Part shown: in pieces, positions 24,374-35,812 of the stretch
Numbering within the stretch: position 1 is the first letter of the stretch
Layout: the number at the start of each line of letters is the position of its first letter
Assembly (NCBI GenBank): GCA_950097015.1
Contig: CATNEN010000007.1
Coordinates: 4,092,001-4,156,000 of the forward strand
Source: Macrostomum hystrix
Taxonomy: Eukaryota > Platyhelminthes > Macrostomidae
DNA: 64,000 nucleotides
Direction: 5' to 3'
Notes under the pieces: generated by a model
What the model saw: only the letters and a program-made list of their open reading frames with translations
What the model was told of the DNA's origin: nothing
The model's database searches: none
Position numbers and translations under genes: made by a program

Positions 24374-25127
24374 CCGCATAAACAGAGACAACAACTAAGA
24401 GTCGCGACTTGGAACTGCCGGACTCTGCGAGCAGGTTGGAGGCAACATCTACTAGCAAAATTAGCTACCGATCTGCAACTTGACATAGTAATGCTGCAGG
24501 AGCTCTCTATTAAAACCGATCCTGGGCTCCATCAGGAGCACCTCGGTGGCGGCTGGCTCCTTCAGTTCACTTCAGCAGACGCAAAAGGCCGAGGAGGAGT
24601 TGGTGTCCTCACCAGCCCACGGCTACAGAAATGTATTTGATGCGAAAGCTTATCGCCAAGACTACTACGAGTCGATCTTCGTCTCCGCACCCGTAATATT
24701 CACTTATTATGCACCCACAGCTGCGCACCCGATGGAGCACCGTCAATTTCTGGAGTTCCTCTCGACGCAAATGGAAGCGGTTGCTCAGCGCGACTCGGTG
24801 CTTGTGCTTGGAGACCTCAAAGCTGTTTTGCGAAAGTCTGAACGAGCTCTCTTTGTCACCCCACGCGAAAACAACAACACCGAAGCACTAATGGATTTCG
24901 CGGACCGGCACGATCTGGTTTCAGCGAACACACTCTTTAGGAAACCAGCTGTGAGGCTGGTTTCGTTCACTCGATGCAAGCGCCCGACCCGGAACGCCAG
25001 TGGAAAGTTTGCCACAAAAAGACTCGCGCAGCTGGATCACATCCTAATCCGCTGGAGAGAACGGTGCCGTGCAGTCAACTGCGACACGGTGGCACCTTTG
25101 GCAATTCGGTCTGACCATAGACTGTGA
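24374..25127 (+). pseudogene. LINE endonuclease domain, frameshifted
   Basis: The domain opens with LRVATWNCRTLRAGWRQHLL, continues with a QE motif (IVMLQELSIK) and GRGGVGVLTSP, and then shifts frame near 24630. The second part holds FTYYAPTAAHP, a GDLKA segment where active enzymes usually have GD(F)NA, and a terminal RSDHRLL-like motif (AIRSDHRL). In a working element this nicks genomic DNA to prime reverse transcription. The frameshift and the altered GDxNA motif say it is inactive. Non-catalytic linker fragments, in two more frames, cover 25128-25796. Confidence 0.88.
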
Positions 25128-25796
25128 CCTGCGCCTTGGGGACCCACTATACCGACCACCGAAGCGGCAGCCAAAACGCTTTTTCCGCGCCTTGCGCGAC
25201 CCAAACACAGGAGGCCGTTTCTGCCTGGCCTTTGCCGACGCGCTGGATAAACGACCGGAACCAGCAGCACCTGTCAAATACTCGGACGTCAGCTGCACTG
25301 TCCAGGCTGCCGCTACTAAAACGCTGCCTCTGGTGAAACCAGTAGCAAGCGGTCAGCCTTCATGTGGCAAAACGACGAGGCGCTGCGACAGGCCCGGCAA
25401 ATTGTGGAAAGATTGCGGAGGAAGCTGAGATGGCCTTAGCAGAGGTTTTTAAGGCCCGGCAACGCGTCGCTGTTGAGGCCGCAATTCAAGAAATTACCAA
25501 TGCCGGCCCCGACAAGAAGCCCCGTGCCGTTTGGTTTATTGTAAACCAATTGACAGGCCGTAAACGGCGCAGTACGCTGAACCTGTCTGGGGACACGTCC
25601 GAGAGAGGCGAAACGAACTGAGAGCCTTTTTCTCTGGCATCGATAACGCGTCTCCGCCGCCGCCAAGAGACGACATGTCTCTGCCCGCGGAGGTCGCACT
25701 GCCAGAAGAAAGCTCTTTCAACACCAGTCCTATCACCATTGACGAGGTGCTTCTGCTCGCTGCAAAACCGGGCGGCAAAGCCACCGGACTGACGAC

Positions 25797-26829
25797 GTGC
25801 CTGTCGAAGTGTTGCGCCTCCCGCTGGTGGCGCAAGAAGTCACGCAAGTGATGAACTGCGTGCTGGCGGGAGGTCCCGCCCCCGCTGAATGGCGGACGGC
25901 ACACATCGTCGGGATCCCGAAGAAGCCCAGAACTATCAAGGTTGAAGAACATCGCGGAATGTCTCTAATGTCCTGCGCCGCAAAGCTGTACAACAGGGTC
26001 TGCTGACGCGACTGCAACCTGTGTTGGACCAGTTCCTCCGGCGAGAGCAAACGGCTTCCGGCCAGGTAGGGGCACGGTGAACCAGATTCTCGCTTTGCGC
26101 CGCATTTTAGAAGAGACTCGCATCCACCAGTCGACGGTCATCTGCATCTTCGTGGACTTTCTAAAGGCCTTCGACTCGGTGTCGAGACGGGTCATCCCGA
26201 AGATCCTGCGCGCGTACCATGTGCCTGACCAGCTTGTAACGGCTGTGATGGCCCTGTACCAGCAGGAGACCAGGGCGGCAGTTGTGATGCCGGAAGGTCT
26301 GTCCGATTTCTTCGACACGACCTCCGGTGTGCTGCAGGGCGACACCCTCGCCCCCTTTCTGTTCGTCCTGGTCCTGGACTGGGTGCTGCGCACCGGCCTC
26401 CCTGACGACGCTAACGGCTTTCTGCTCTGTCGCAGGACAAGCAGCCGACACCCCGAAAGACGACTCTCTGTCCTGGCGTACGCGGACGACCTGACGCTGC
26501 TGTCCAGCTCAATCGAAGGTGCTCAGCATCTGCTGGACAAGCTGACTGCGGCGGCGGCAGTAGTCGGGCTGTCTGTGAACACCAAGAAAACAATGGTGCT
26601 GACCGTCCCGAATGACCTCAACGGCGAGATCTTCTGCCACAACGTAAATGGGCAAGCGGCACTGCTGCCGCGCTGCGAGACCTTCATTTATCTCGGCGGT
26701 CAAGTACCCGACACCCTGGACGACATGGCGCTTGCCTGGGCAGCCTTTCGCACCCTGCGGACTGTCCTGCAGTGCCCCACGCTGCCGGATCGGCTGAGAG
26801 GGCGGTTAAGTTGTTCCAAGCCGTCATAG
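25797..26829 (+). pseudogene. LINE reverse transcriptase domain, frameshifted
   Basis: Reverse transcriptase motifs are in the expected order: EWRTAHIVGIPKK and HRGMSLMSCAAKLYNRV (fingers), then after a frameshift at about 26006-26077 the palm motif FVDFLKAFDSV, the GVLQGDTLAPFLFVLVLDW loop, the catalytic YADDLTLLS and the KTMVL segment. Both catalytic aspartates of YADD survive. The frame is closed by a TAG at 26827-26829, beyond which the same frame resumes. It copies its own RNA into the genome when intact; here it is dead. Confidence 0.92.
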
Positions 26830-26832
26830 GAC

Positions 26833-27240
26833 TTGACCGTCCTTCTCTACAACGCTCAAACGTGGACTCTGAATGGCACGCAAGAGAGGCAACTCGATGC
26901 CGCCCATGCTGGACTCCTGCGAGCCGCCTTCAGCGTCCACTATTCCCCGACTGCCGTCACCAACACCAGCAACGATGAGCTCTATCGCCGGGCCCAGCTC
27001 TGCCGGCCAAGTCAGCTGCTGCGCATGCGGCGCCTGCAGCTGCCTGGCCACGTCATCCGTGCGGAGCAGCGCTGCCCCGAGCCACTGCAGGACGTGCTGC
27101 TGCTTTCCCTGCAGGGGCCCCGGCGGCGTGGTCAGGCGAGGGCGCTACGCTATCCTGACCTGCTACTGACTGACGCTGGAATCTCCGACCCCCGCGGACT
27201 GACAATTCTGCGCCACTCTGCTCTTGCGCGTGCCTTTTGA
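26833..27240 (+). pseudogene. LINE C-terminal region
   Basis: Same frame as the reverse transcriptase, separated only by one stop codon. It begins LTVLLYNAQTWTLNGTQERQ and includes RRLQLPGHVIR, the usual 'YGAETW...R..GHVLR' C-terminal tail of many non-LTR elements. It ends with TGA at 27238-27240, inside the 5' arm of the terminal hairpin. Confidence 0.85.
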
Positions 27241-27299
27241 CGGCAACCCCTTTGGCTTCGGCCTCGGGTTGCCGTACTTTGTTGTTGTTGTTGTTGTTT
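27240..27299 (+). other. LINE 3' hairpin and (GTT)n tail
   Basis: ACGGCAACCC (27240-27249) and GGGTTGCCGT (27266-27275) form a perfect 10-bp stem with a 16-base loop, followed by six GTT units (27281-27299). Position and form fit the 3' recognition structure used by non-LTR reverse transcriptases. Confidence 0.75.
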
Positions 27300-27300
27300 A

Positions 27301-29240
27301 TTTTTGTGCAGATCGTTTTAAATTTACCCGCCCGTGAATCGACACCATACTATAACATTTTTATGTAGTATTTATGGCTTCACGCGTAGATTTTCAATTA
27401 AGGCATATATATTCAATGAGTTTTTGAGATGTATTTATAAAATAATACAAAAGTGTTTTCGCATTTTAAAAGGCAAAATAATAATTACTTCTGAACAGTT
27501 TAACTGTATTATTCCGCGAAACGGCGAAAATTAGGTCTGGATTGAAAGGCATTCACACTCACATTTCATCGAGCCCAAGCACACAACTGAACACGTTTAC
27601 GACCATTCATTTAAAGGAAACGCAAATGTATACTATGAGCAAATAAAGATGGCAGCGTGAACGAGCCATTAGTGTATCCATATTTTTGTTCATTCAAACT
27701 ATAACTTATTTACCAGGAAGTCAAAACTGTTAGCGTAGCATATTATACTATTGCTAAAGTCATGAATATACTAGTTGGCAGTTTGAGATGCAAACACATT
27801 TAAAACACACCAGGACTAACATGCGGGCTAACATGTGGAAAGCATGCAGTGAAAGTCACACATCTTAAAAGTAGCACTGTAAAGGGTGCTATACCTGTGA
27901 GTCTGGGAGAGGCTGCGGTGGCACTGTGGGTGGGAGGCGCCTGGAATCTGTAGGATCAAAACTTTAGGCAGGAATAGACTGTAGCCCCATAAGCCTTCCC
28001 CTTGGATGCTGTCTTTTTATTTTGGTGCACCAAAAAATTTATGGTTAGAGTAATCTTTGGCATGATTAAAGAATAATTTGATCAATCATATAATTTTGGC
28101 ATGGCTTCTGATGCACAATAACAGGATCCTGACTATGGCTGTAGTCTCAATTTTGTATTATCATGGCCACTCAGTCTCTGGCTAGTTACGGTAAAAAAAT
28201 ACTACTAAATAGCATGGTTATTTAGAATTGAGGATTATTTGTATGAAAGTGCTTATTCCCACAGTCCCATGCCAATAATTTCAATTTTGTCCACATGGAT
28301 CCGTGCCGACAATTCTCTGCCCATCCACATGGCAGTTTATTTTGCCATTAACTTTAAGAACTTTAAGCACATATTTTACAGGAACTGTGTAGCAATTTTC
28401 ATGTACTATATACAACCGGCCATACATGTTTTCCAGAAGCTGCAGTAGTGTCTCTTTTAAATATAATTTACAAGCAATGCACACATTAATTTCGAATAAT
28501 CATTAATTTCAAATAATATGTAGGCCCTAACGTTGCTAACAATGGCATGAGAAATTGCAAAAGATTTAGTAAGTTTTTATTACAATAATTAAAGAGGATA
28601 ACATTAATGTTGGTTAATGAATGTATAAGTCAAAATGTAGAACACTGTTGTAACACACTGGCAACTTTGTCGATCTATTGGCTCAAGGGTTCAACAAAAT
28701 GTTCAAACCTGAAAGGGCTTTGTTTTGTCGTTTCAGGCCTAGGCCTAGGATATATAGGATTCATACAAGCTGCCCTGTAGATAAGCAGAAAATTATTGGC
28801 ACAGATCCATGTAGATAAGCAGAAAATTATCAGCACAGATCTGTGTGGATAAAATTTAAATTATCCCCATGGGACTGTGGGACTAAGCTCTGCCTATTTT
28901 TATAGGCAAGCAAACACATTAGGGTAAAAGATCATTGATCAGTATGTTATTTCATTCTTCATGTACTGTTTGAAGGTGCATAGTAGTTAAATTGGGCATT
29001 TTGCCTATGAAATATATGCATATGGTCAATATGAAACATAAAAATATGCCTACACAAGAGCTGTCCCATCATGTGACATTCATTTAGTTTCAATACTAAA
29101 AAGTTTTCCATTTAGAATTAAATAAATAAACATTTAAGGTAATATAGAAAAATGCTTAAGAAGCAGACAGACATATAGCCATGAAGTAAAAAGATTTGAA
29201 TAGTCAATAAGCTGCAGATCAGAAGCTATATAGTTGTCCT
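27301..29240. other. gene-free AT-rich stretch
   Basis: AT-rich, with stops in all frames. No gene, RNA or clear transposon seen. A short local duplication (CAGATC.ATGTAGATAAGCAG-like, around 28770-28850) is the only visible repeat. Confidence 0.5.
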
Positions 29241-31543
29241 TTAACCTCCAAAAGTCTGATGGTATGCACTGCTTACCACGTAGACACACCAATTCCAGTC
29301 TGGCCCAAAGCAAGCAAATTAGTGTCTATGGCCAAAAATTTTTATCCGTTCCGGTCGTCATGGTAAGCAGGGCTTACCCAAGCATACTCGTATATTCTCC
29401 ATACAACAATATTTTTCCATTTTTGTATTCCAAGACAGGTTGCAGTCCAGGCACAGACCAGGCGCACCTGGGCACTCTGGGCAGCAGTAGATTGTACGCT
29501 TGCTGCTTCCAGCTCGATAGCTGACGTGGCACCGCTTCGTGGGTCTCAGTTGACTCTCGCGAGCCATTATTTTTGTTGGAAAGTGCGGGCCGATCAGACC
29601 GATTGCCTGGACTGCCAGAGTTACAGCAGCCGGTCGCTTTCTACTCCCTCCAGTGCACTGCACCAATTCGCGAATGTTGGCCTCCAGAAACTTGGAAAAA
29701 ACCTTCCGCCTGGCACACTGACAGTACACAATCCAAGCATTCCGAACCATTTGCAGGAACAGGTGCAGACCAAGCTTCAGAAACCACTTCGTGGTTTTTC
29801 TGCCAGGTTGATGGGGCTGCATGTGACCATCCATTCGGTCAACGCCGCCCATGCATCGGTTGTAGGTCAATGCAGATCTGCACTTCTGCATGATGGCTTC
29901 TCCTCCACCACGGATGATGCGTCGATCTGACTGGCACTCTGGAAGCCGCCTCCTTCGTATCCAGTAGGTACAGAGTCTTCAGACCGCTCTATTTTCTCTC
30001 TACTATTTTAGCTACAAGCACGGAGCCATTGCGCATGAAGCCAACATCATTCGGCGGCACATTCGACTGCTTGAGTTCAATCGGCACACCACGATCGGAC
30101 CGGATAGTGCAGGTCAGATTAGTTCCTCGAGTCAGCAAGTACTCAGCGAGCCGATAAGAGCCAAACCACTTGTCAACAAATACGCGATAGCTTTTATGCA
30201 GGAGATCTCGGCACAGCTCCACGACAATCTTCTCACTGAAAGACAGGTCTTGTAGATCTTCGTCGAACCTGCGATTCTCCTCCGGGGTTGAGTGGACGCG
30301 AAAGTTGTAAAGATGTAACACGCGGTGTTTGCAAAACCATTTCAAAGATACCCGTCTCGGCTACAGGCGCAGTAAAGCTTGATGCCGTACTTGGCGCGCT
30401 TCGTTGGGATATACTGCTTGAAGCGCAGGCGCCCCTTGTACAGCACCAGTGACTCGTCGATGCTTATATCCTCCTCCGGCATGTAGACATTCATACACAG
30501 CTGTCTAAAGATGTCCAGCAAAGGACGGATCTTAAACAACGGATCGCCCGGAGCCGGACCCTGAGCGCAATCGTAAAAGCGAAGCAGACCGAGCAGCTGC
30601 TTGAAGCGATCCCTGATGAGCGCTTCAGGGATTTGAAAGAATGGAGTCGAATAGTAGCTGTCCATGCACCAGTACTGGTTCATCTCGGCCTTCTTTTTGC
30701 TGCCCATGTAGAGGTACATCCCGATTACCTTCTTCACTTCATTCTTGCTACAATCGATCCATTTCTGATAACTCACAGGGAGGTCCTCAGCAGGCGTTGA
30801 ATGGATTACGGCCTCGGCTCTTCGGTTAGTCCATTTAGCTAAATCGTCAAACAAAGCGTCGGGTAGAAAGAGGCCAAGAAAAAATGAAGTGGATTGCTCA
30901 ACATTAACGGGAACTTCGATTCCAGGATTAAGGCCAGGTGTGCCAAGAAACTCTGTTTCACTATCAGAGACATCAATCTCAGCGATAGCAGGACGCCATG
31001 ACATCTCGTCGGTCGCTTCTTCATCACCTGTCTACATGACATCCATGACCTCATCCAAGACAATCGATTCCTCATCATCCGACGTCATTAGCTCGTCCAT
31101 TTGCATATTTTGTTTTAGAGTTATTAAAAAAATCGCTGCTGTCTAATGAACTGTGGTTGATGCTAGCCTGCCAAGATTGAGCAACTATTGGTACGCGTAG
31201 TACATGGGAAGAAGAACAGTTTCTTAACTTGAAGGCGTAGTGAGATCGTGATATACACTACAATGTAGTATTTTCGATAGCTAACTACTCTATGGTCAAG
31301 ACCCCAGACCATAGACGGATTTTACAGTGGTATACCGATGCCATTATGTACATTGGTTAGTATACACACATGAAGATATTTTTCTGCTGCTTTTCTCAAG
31401 CCCTCTAGACCCATTCCAAAATTCTAGCAGACTGGAATGTCTATGCCCTCGGCAAAAGCGAGAGTAGTCTATGGTAAGCTCTGCGTACCATTCCGACTGG
31501 AACAGATATGTTGCACAAACTGGATCAGATCGGAAAAGGTTAA
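29241..31543 (-). mobile_element. piggyBac-type DNA transposon, decayed, with TTAA borders
   Basis: It is bounded by TTAA at 29241-29244 and 31540-31543. Reading inward, both ends begin TTAACCT and share TCTGAT shortly after. Inside the ends, a second inverted pair (GGTATGCACTGCTTACCA near 29261; the reverse complement of the right end gives GGTACGCAGAGCTTACCA) and ATTCCAGTCTG in both arms form subterminal inverted repeats. The 2.3-kb length and TTAA target fit the piggyBac superfamily. A small hairpin CTATGGTC/GACCATAG lies at 31289-31314. Confidence 0.88.
29358..31100 (-). pseudogene. piggyBac transposase, frameshifted
   Basis: The frame starts at an ATG at 31100 with a short acidic N-terminus (DELMTSDDEESIVLDEV) that is cut by an in-frame TAG, then continues from 31004. 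The DDE core is present: SIDESLVLYKGRL (first Asp), FVDKWFGS (second Asp) and YNRCMGGVDRMD (third Asp), and a C-terminal Cys-rich finger CCPECPGAPGLCLDC. Frameshifts fall near 30342 and between 29989 and 29891. All three catalytic aspartates survive but no continuous protein can be made. It would cut and paste DNA at TTAA sites. Confidence 0.93.
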
Positions 31544-32019
31544 TGCCAAAACTTCTAACACTCTTAATTTTTCTTCAAATTCGAAGAATGATATTCAACT
31601 TACCTAGGTACCTAGGTGACAAAAATTATTGAATTAAGCAAATAATTCTATAGATATAAATATGCTTTGAATATCTAAAAATTGTTTGTTAGTTAATTAT
31701 TTAAATGGCTCATAAGTTTGTATATATTTTATTTAATGAGAGAAGAGATATTGAGATAAGATATTAAAAAATATAAGATATAAACTATTATTGATTTAAA
31801 AAAAATAATAATATTAATACAATGTATAAAAACAATAAAGTAATAAAAATATATGAAAAATAAAATCAAACTATTTTCAAATCATTTGCATATAAGAAAA
31901 GCAATCTATGCTTATTCTAAGCATAGTTATAATAAGACAAAATAAGGTCTTCCTTAGCCTCCCAATTAGAAATCAAGTACTGATATATTGAGTATATTTT
32001 TACAAAATTGCAGTAAAAA
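31544..32019. other. AT-rich stretch upstream of the phosphatase gene
   Basis: Very AT-rich with homopolymer runs; no coding signal. It ends with a splice-acceptor-like TTTTACAAAATTGCAG at 31998-32013, six bases before the phosphatase start codon. Confidence 0.6.
31998..32013 (+). promoter_or_regulatory. candidate trans-splice acceptor of the phosphatase gene
   Basis: A pyrimidine/AT tract ending in GCAG, six bases 5' of the ATG at 32020. No 5' exon or matching donor is visible upstream, which suits acceptance of a spliced leader. Confidence 0.5.
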
Positions 32020-34289
32020 ATGTCAAAACTTCCTCGCCTGGTTGTCGCAGCATCTGCTGCTGCTGCATCAATTGTTCTGACCAATACCAGCTTTGATAAG
32101 GATTTTTTTCCACCAATCAATAATGATGTGCACAGGGCTAGCCTGCTATCTAACAAAAGTTTGGTCAGTCCGCCAGGCTACAGATTGGCCTCAGTGTCTG
32201 TGCTGATGAGGCATGGCGCCAGGACACCGCTGCACCTGGTTCCAGGTGAGCTGGGCATCCAGTGTCACTGGCCAACTGCGGTGTGCTATTCGCTGGCTGA
32301 GGCTGACGCTGTGCAGGTAAGAACTGCCTTTTGTTGTTTTTGTTTTACTGCTTTTGTTTTGCTATTATACACAGCTTCCACCTGTTAGATACAGCTTCCA
32401 CCTGTTAGATACAGCTTCCACCTGTTAGACACAGCTTCCACCTGTTAGACACAGCTTCCACCTGTTAGACACAGCTTCCACCTGTTAGACACAGCTTCCA
32501 CCTGTTAGACACAGCTTCCACCTGTTAGACACAGCTTCCACCTGTTAGATACAGCTTCCACCTGTTAGACACAGCTGACCTGTAACTGGAATCCCGAACC
32601 CACAGCTGGAGCTGTATGACCCACTGCACCCGGGCTGCCAGCCCAGACTAGAGCTGCCGCATCACCTGTACCTGACTGGCGGCGCTCAGCCGGGCACACT
32701 GACCCGCCTAGGCCAGGCAGAAATGCTTCGCTTAGGCCGACAACTGAGGCGGGACTATCGGCACCTGATGTCGGACGATCGCGTTGATGACTGGCTGTAC
32801 TGTCGCAGCACCAGCATCCTGCGCTGTGTACTGTCCCTGCGCTGCGTGCTAGCCGGTCTGTTGGCAGAGGACGCCATTGCCGGCAAGTCGGTGAGCACAG
32901 ACCAGCGGTTCTATTAAGTCGTATTAGTGTCTGAATCTCATTTGGGATCTGAATATTTTATTCCTTTTTTCGGATCTAAATGTTATATTCCTCATTTGGA
33001 TCTGATGAATGGGATCTGGATCATTTGTTTACCATTTGGGATCTGAATATTATATTCCTATTTTAGGATCAGAATTTTTATTGGCCTTATTATCTAGAAT
33101 CCTGAAAAATCTTTGGCATTATTTTTTTTGTGTTTATTCAGCTGCTATGACAACCAATTTTCTTCTTTTCTTTAACTTCGCTGCCAGGCCAGCACCCCTG
33201 TCGTGCCCGTAGCCGTGCGCACGCTAGCTGACGAGGATCTGTTTCCCAACAGTCGCCTGGTGCCGGAAGTTCGCCGGCTCAACCTGGCCAATTCCGCCGC
33301 CCTGCTTAGTCGACTCGACGGCTACGCGGCTACGCGAAGGAAACTTGCCGACACCCTTGGTGTTTCAGAGTTCGGCGCCACAGCTTTAACTACTTTAAAG
33401 CACTTCCGCCCGGTTTTTGTTCCCATGTACTTTGCCCGCGACGACTTAGCTGCTAGGCTGGCTCATGGTGCGGCACTGCCCAGCTCCTTAGCTGAGCTCT
33501 ACCCGGCCTTGGACAGACTGTGCGCTCTGGAGCTGCTCACCGAGATTTTGGGTCCTAGCGAAGTGTGGGATGAGGTGAGGCATTGTCATTCTATCTTATT
33601 TGTTGTTTTAATAAGAGTGTAAATCTGAGTTTTTTATTTATGAATAAAAGTGAGTACGGTAGATTAGACTGGTAGAGAGTAGGGTAGACTCAAATGGTAG
33701 ATAGTAGGGTAGACTCAAATGGTAGAGAGTAGGGCAGACTCAAATGGTAGAGAGTCGGTTTCCTTATGCTTCGCTCTTCACTGGCCAGGCCGTGCCATAC
33801 GCCATCGGCACCTGGGTTCACACGCTGGCCAGCAATGTCCACCGGCTTGCCTCCGGCCAAGCCGATTATCACCGGATGGAGCTGTACTCCTCGCACGACT
33901 CTATGCTGCTGCCAGTGCTGGTGGCGCTTGGCTTTGATCCGCGCACCGACATCGACTGGCCGGCGTTCTCCTCGGCCATCGTGTTTGAATTCTACGTCAA
34001 TACGGCTAGAGATTCTGGCGACAACCAGCAGACTGGCGACCGCATCCTATGCCGGGTGTTGTACAACAACCGTGCCGTCCTCCTACCCGGCTGCGGCTCC
34101 GAGTTCGCGCCCCTCTCCGCCCTGTCCGACTGCCTGCTGCGCTGCGCCAGGCCTAGGGACACCTTCCTAGCCGCGTCCAGGGAGGCCTGCCGCCGGCTGC
34201 ACCTGTGGTACCGGGAGCACGGCCTCTCCCATCTGGACCACTGGCCATATGACAGCCCGAGCACTGCTCAGGCTGAGAGTCAGCAATGA
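32020..34289 (+). CDS. histidine acid phosphatase, 2-phosphoxylose phosphatase (PXYLP1)-like
   Basis: Four phase-0 exons: 32020-32316, 32606-32890, 33188-33574 and 33738-34289, giving 506 residues (human PXYLP1 is 480). Donors are GTAAGA, GTGAGC and GTGAGG. The catalytic RHGARTP motif sits at about residues 65-71 (LASVSVLMRHGARTP). The second catalytic element is the HD of YSSHDSMLLPVL in exon 4. The N-terminus (LPRLVVAASAAAASIVL) looks like a signal anchor, as expected for a Golgi type II enzyme that dephosphorylates xylose in the proteoglycan linkage region. That substrate is inferred from family resemblance only; a lysosomal acid phosphatase role is possible. Introns 1 and 3 contain minisatellites, and exon 4 appears to begin inside one of them (TQMVESR). 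Confidence 0.88.
32369..32572. repeat. 20-bp minisatellite in phosphatase intron 1
   Basis: About ten near-identical copies of ACAGCTTCCACCTGTTAGAC (some ending GAT). It lies between the exon 1 donor and the exon 2 acceptor. Confidence 0.96.
33655..33757. repeat. 25-bp repeat crossing an intron-exon border
   Basis: Four imperfect copies of GTAGACTCAAATGGTAGAGA (plus GTAGG). The last copy has GCAG in place of GTAG, which provides the acceptor of phosphatase exon 4, so its remaining bases are translated. Confidence 0.85.
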
Positions 34290-35611
34290 TTGACTCAATG
34301 TCTGGTTGAGAGTCGTTTATTATTCTTTGCATCTTTGCTTCCGCAATCCGCATGGAGCAGTTCAGGACTCATGAGTCGAAATTTAAATATTTTATTGGTT
34401 TGCTTTTACTTTTTTAGATCTTGGAACTTGATTTAATATTGTGCTTTTATGGCTGATTGAGACGTCAAGGTCTTGGGGATCTATAGCAGCGTAACAGCCG
34501 TTCTGCCGCACTGTTGGGCAAAGCCCAACCTCAGGGAGTGGGAGATAGACAATGCTTGAAGGCTCTATTAGCCTGATTGAAGACTTTTGAGATCCTTCTG
34601 TAAGAATCGTTGAATATCTCGACATTCCAAAGAGCCAGAGACCCTGTTTCAGAAGGTGCGCAAAATTTCTGGTACTGAAGAGGTATGAATTTATAAAACT
34701 AGATATATATCTAGGGCAGATACCTGCCTCCCTCTCCTTGTCTCCCTCTCCCTGTCTCCCTCTCCCTCTCCCTGTCTCCCGCTCCCTCTCCCTGTCTCCC
34801 GCTCCCTCCCTGTCTCCCGCTCCCTCTCCCTGTCTCCCGCTCCCTCCCCCTGTCTCCCGCTCCCTCCCCCTGTCTCCCGCTCCCTCCCCCTGTCTCCCGC
34901 TCCCTCCCCCTGTCTCCCGCTCCCTCCCCCTGTCTCCCGCTCCCTCTCCAAACCTCAAGGATGCGATCTTATTATAAAACGGAATGAGGTCAAGGGACAA
35001 AATCGCAAGTGAGGTGTTGTTTCATTCGGGTTCTCCCATCTGTTACGCTTCTGATTGAGTCTCTAATATTCTGATAGCTTGTTTTCAAGCTGCTTTACTA
35101 TTTGTTGCTATTTTTACTCTAGACGTATCATTGACCACATAGTTTGATTTTTAATATACGCCTCCTTTGCAAATCAGACTTTGATAAAACGATAACCAAT
35201 CAAAGTGCATATTAGCTCTGACAGCTCTATAGTAAATATTAAACATTGATTGATTTTGACACAGCGAATATCTAACAGTTCTTGTTGCTTTTCGCTCGCT
35301 CAATGCAAAAACATCGAGCTACTGTGATGTTACTGCTTGTTTATCTGCTAGATGCCTGTTCTGGCTCTTTTGCCAAATTATTCTCTTGCAGTTGTGCCAC
35401 AGTGAATGCACCGTGCATAGTTAATAAAGAAAAGCTGATTAAAAAATATTCTCTGTTGGGAGTCGTTTGGATGTATTTTGCTAATGTTTTTTGTTTTATC
35501 TTATGCAAAAATTACTTTAAGAATGGGTATTATATTACTTTTCGTGATAAGTAGTACTTTCAGTTGTATTTATTTATACTGTTATATGCTAGACTCAACG
35601 CAAATTACCCT
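34290..35611. other. intergenic region between phosphatase and sideroflexin
   Basis: No gene recognised. It holds a C-rich minisatellite at 34725-34950 and otherwise AT-rich DNA with frequent stops. A short open frame at 35282-35551 has a hydrophobic, Cys-rich translation with no resemblance I recognise. Confidence 0.5.
34725..34950. repeat. C-rich 18-20-bp minisatellite
   Basis: Units of CTCCCTCTCCCTGTCTCCCG, later CTCCCTCCCCCTGTCTCCCG, about 12 copies. The minus strand is purine-rich (GGGAGA) and open in several frames as a pseudo-protein of Gly/Arg/Glu; non-coding. Confidence 0.95.
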
Positions 35612-35746
35612 TAAAGGTCGTAACCCAGTGGGAGACAGTATTAGCTGGGTAGAAATTAGGCTAGATGTGGCAGCCCACCAGTCCGTGGACTGAACAGCTG
35701 TACGCAGGCTGTGCAATAGCTGCGGCTTTGCTCTGGCCTGGTAGCC
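35612..35746 (+). mobile_element. truncated SINE copy
   Basis: It matches the body of the SINE at 16618, including CCACCAGTCCRTGGACTGAA and the following CAGC.GTACGCAG. The tRNA-like head is missing. It lies immediately upstream of the sideroflexin 5' acceptor. Confidence 0.8.
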
Positions 35747-35775
35747 TTTTGGGTGAATATCCGGAAATGGTCTCC

Positions 35776-35783
35776 GATTTCAG
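35776..35783 (+). promoter_or_regulatory. candidate trans-splice acceptor of sideroflexin
   Basis: CGATTTCAG, 29 bases upstream of the ATG at 35813, without a recognisable 5' exon. It could equally be the end of an ordinary 5'-UTR intron. Confidence 0.4.
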
Positions 35784-35812
35784 CTGCTGCAGCACCCACT
35801 GAATCAGTCGTC

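Larger units (their letters stand above)
24058..27300 (+). mobile_element. non-LTR retrotransposon (LINE), decayed
   Basis: An APE-type endonuclease followed by a reverse transcriptase and a C-terminal tail, ending in a 10-bp-stem hairpin and (GTT)n. No LTRs. The reading frame changes at least five times. The 5' end is uncertain: TTTTGTGCAGA occurs at about 24022 and again at about 27304 just after the (GTT)n tail, and could be the target-site duplication. The domain order and C-terminal region suggest an RTE- or Jockey-like clade, which I cannot settle by eye. Confidence 0.9.

Noticed and set aside
35282-35551. Small secreted Cys-rich protein
   Set aside because: Hydrophobic start with several Cys, but low GC, no acceptor or conserved pattern, and the composition is like the surrounding non-coding DNA.
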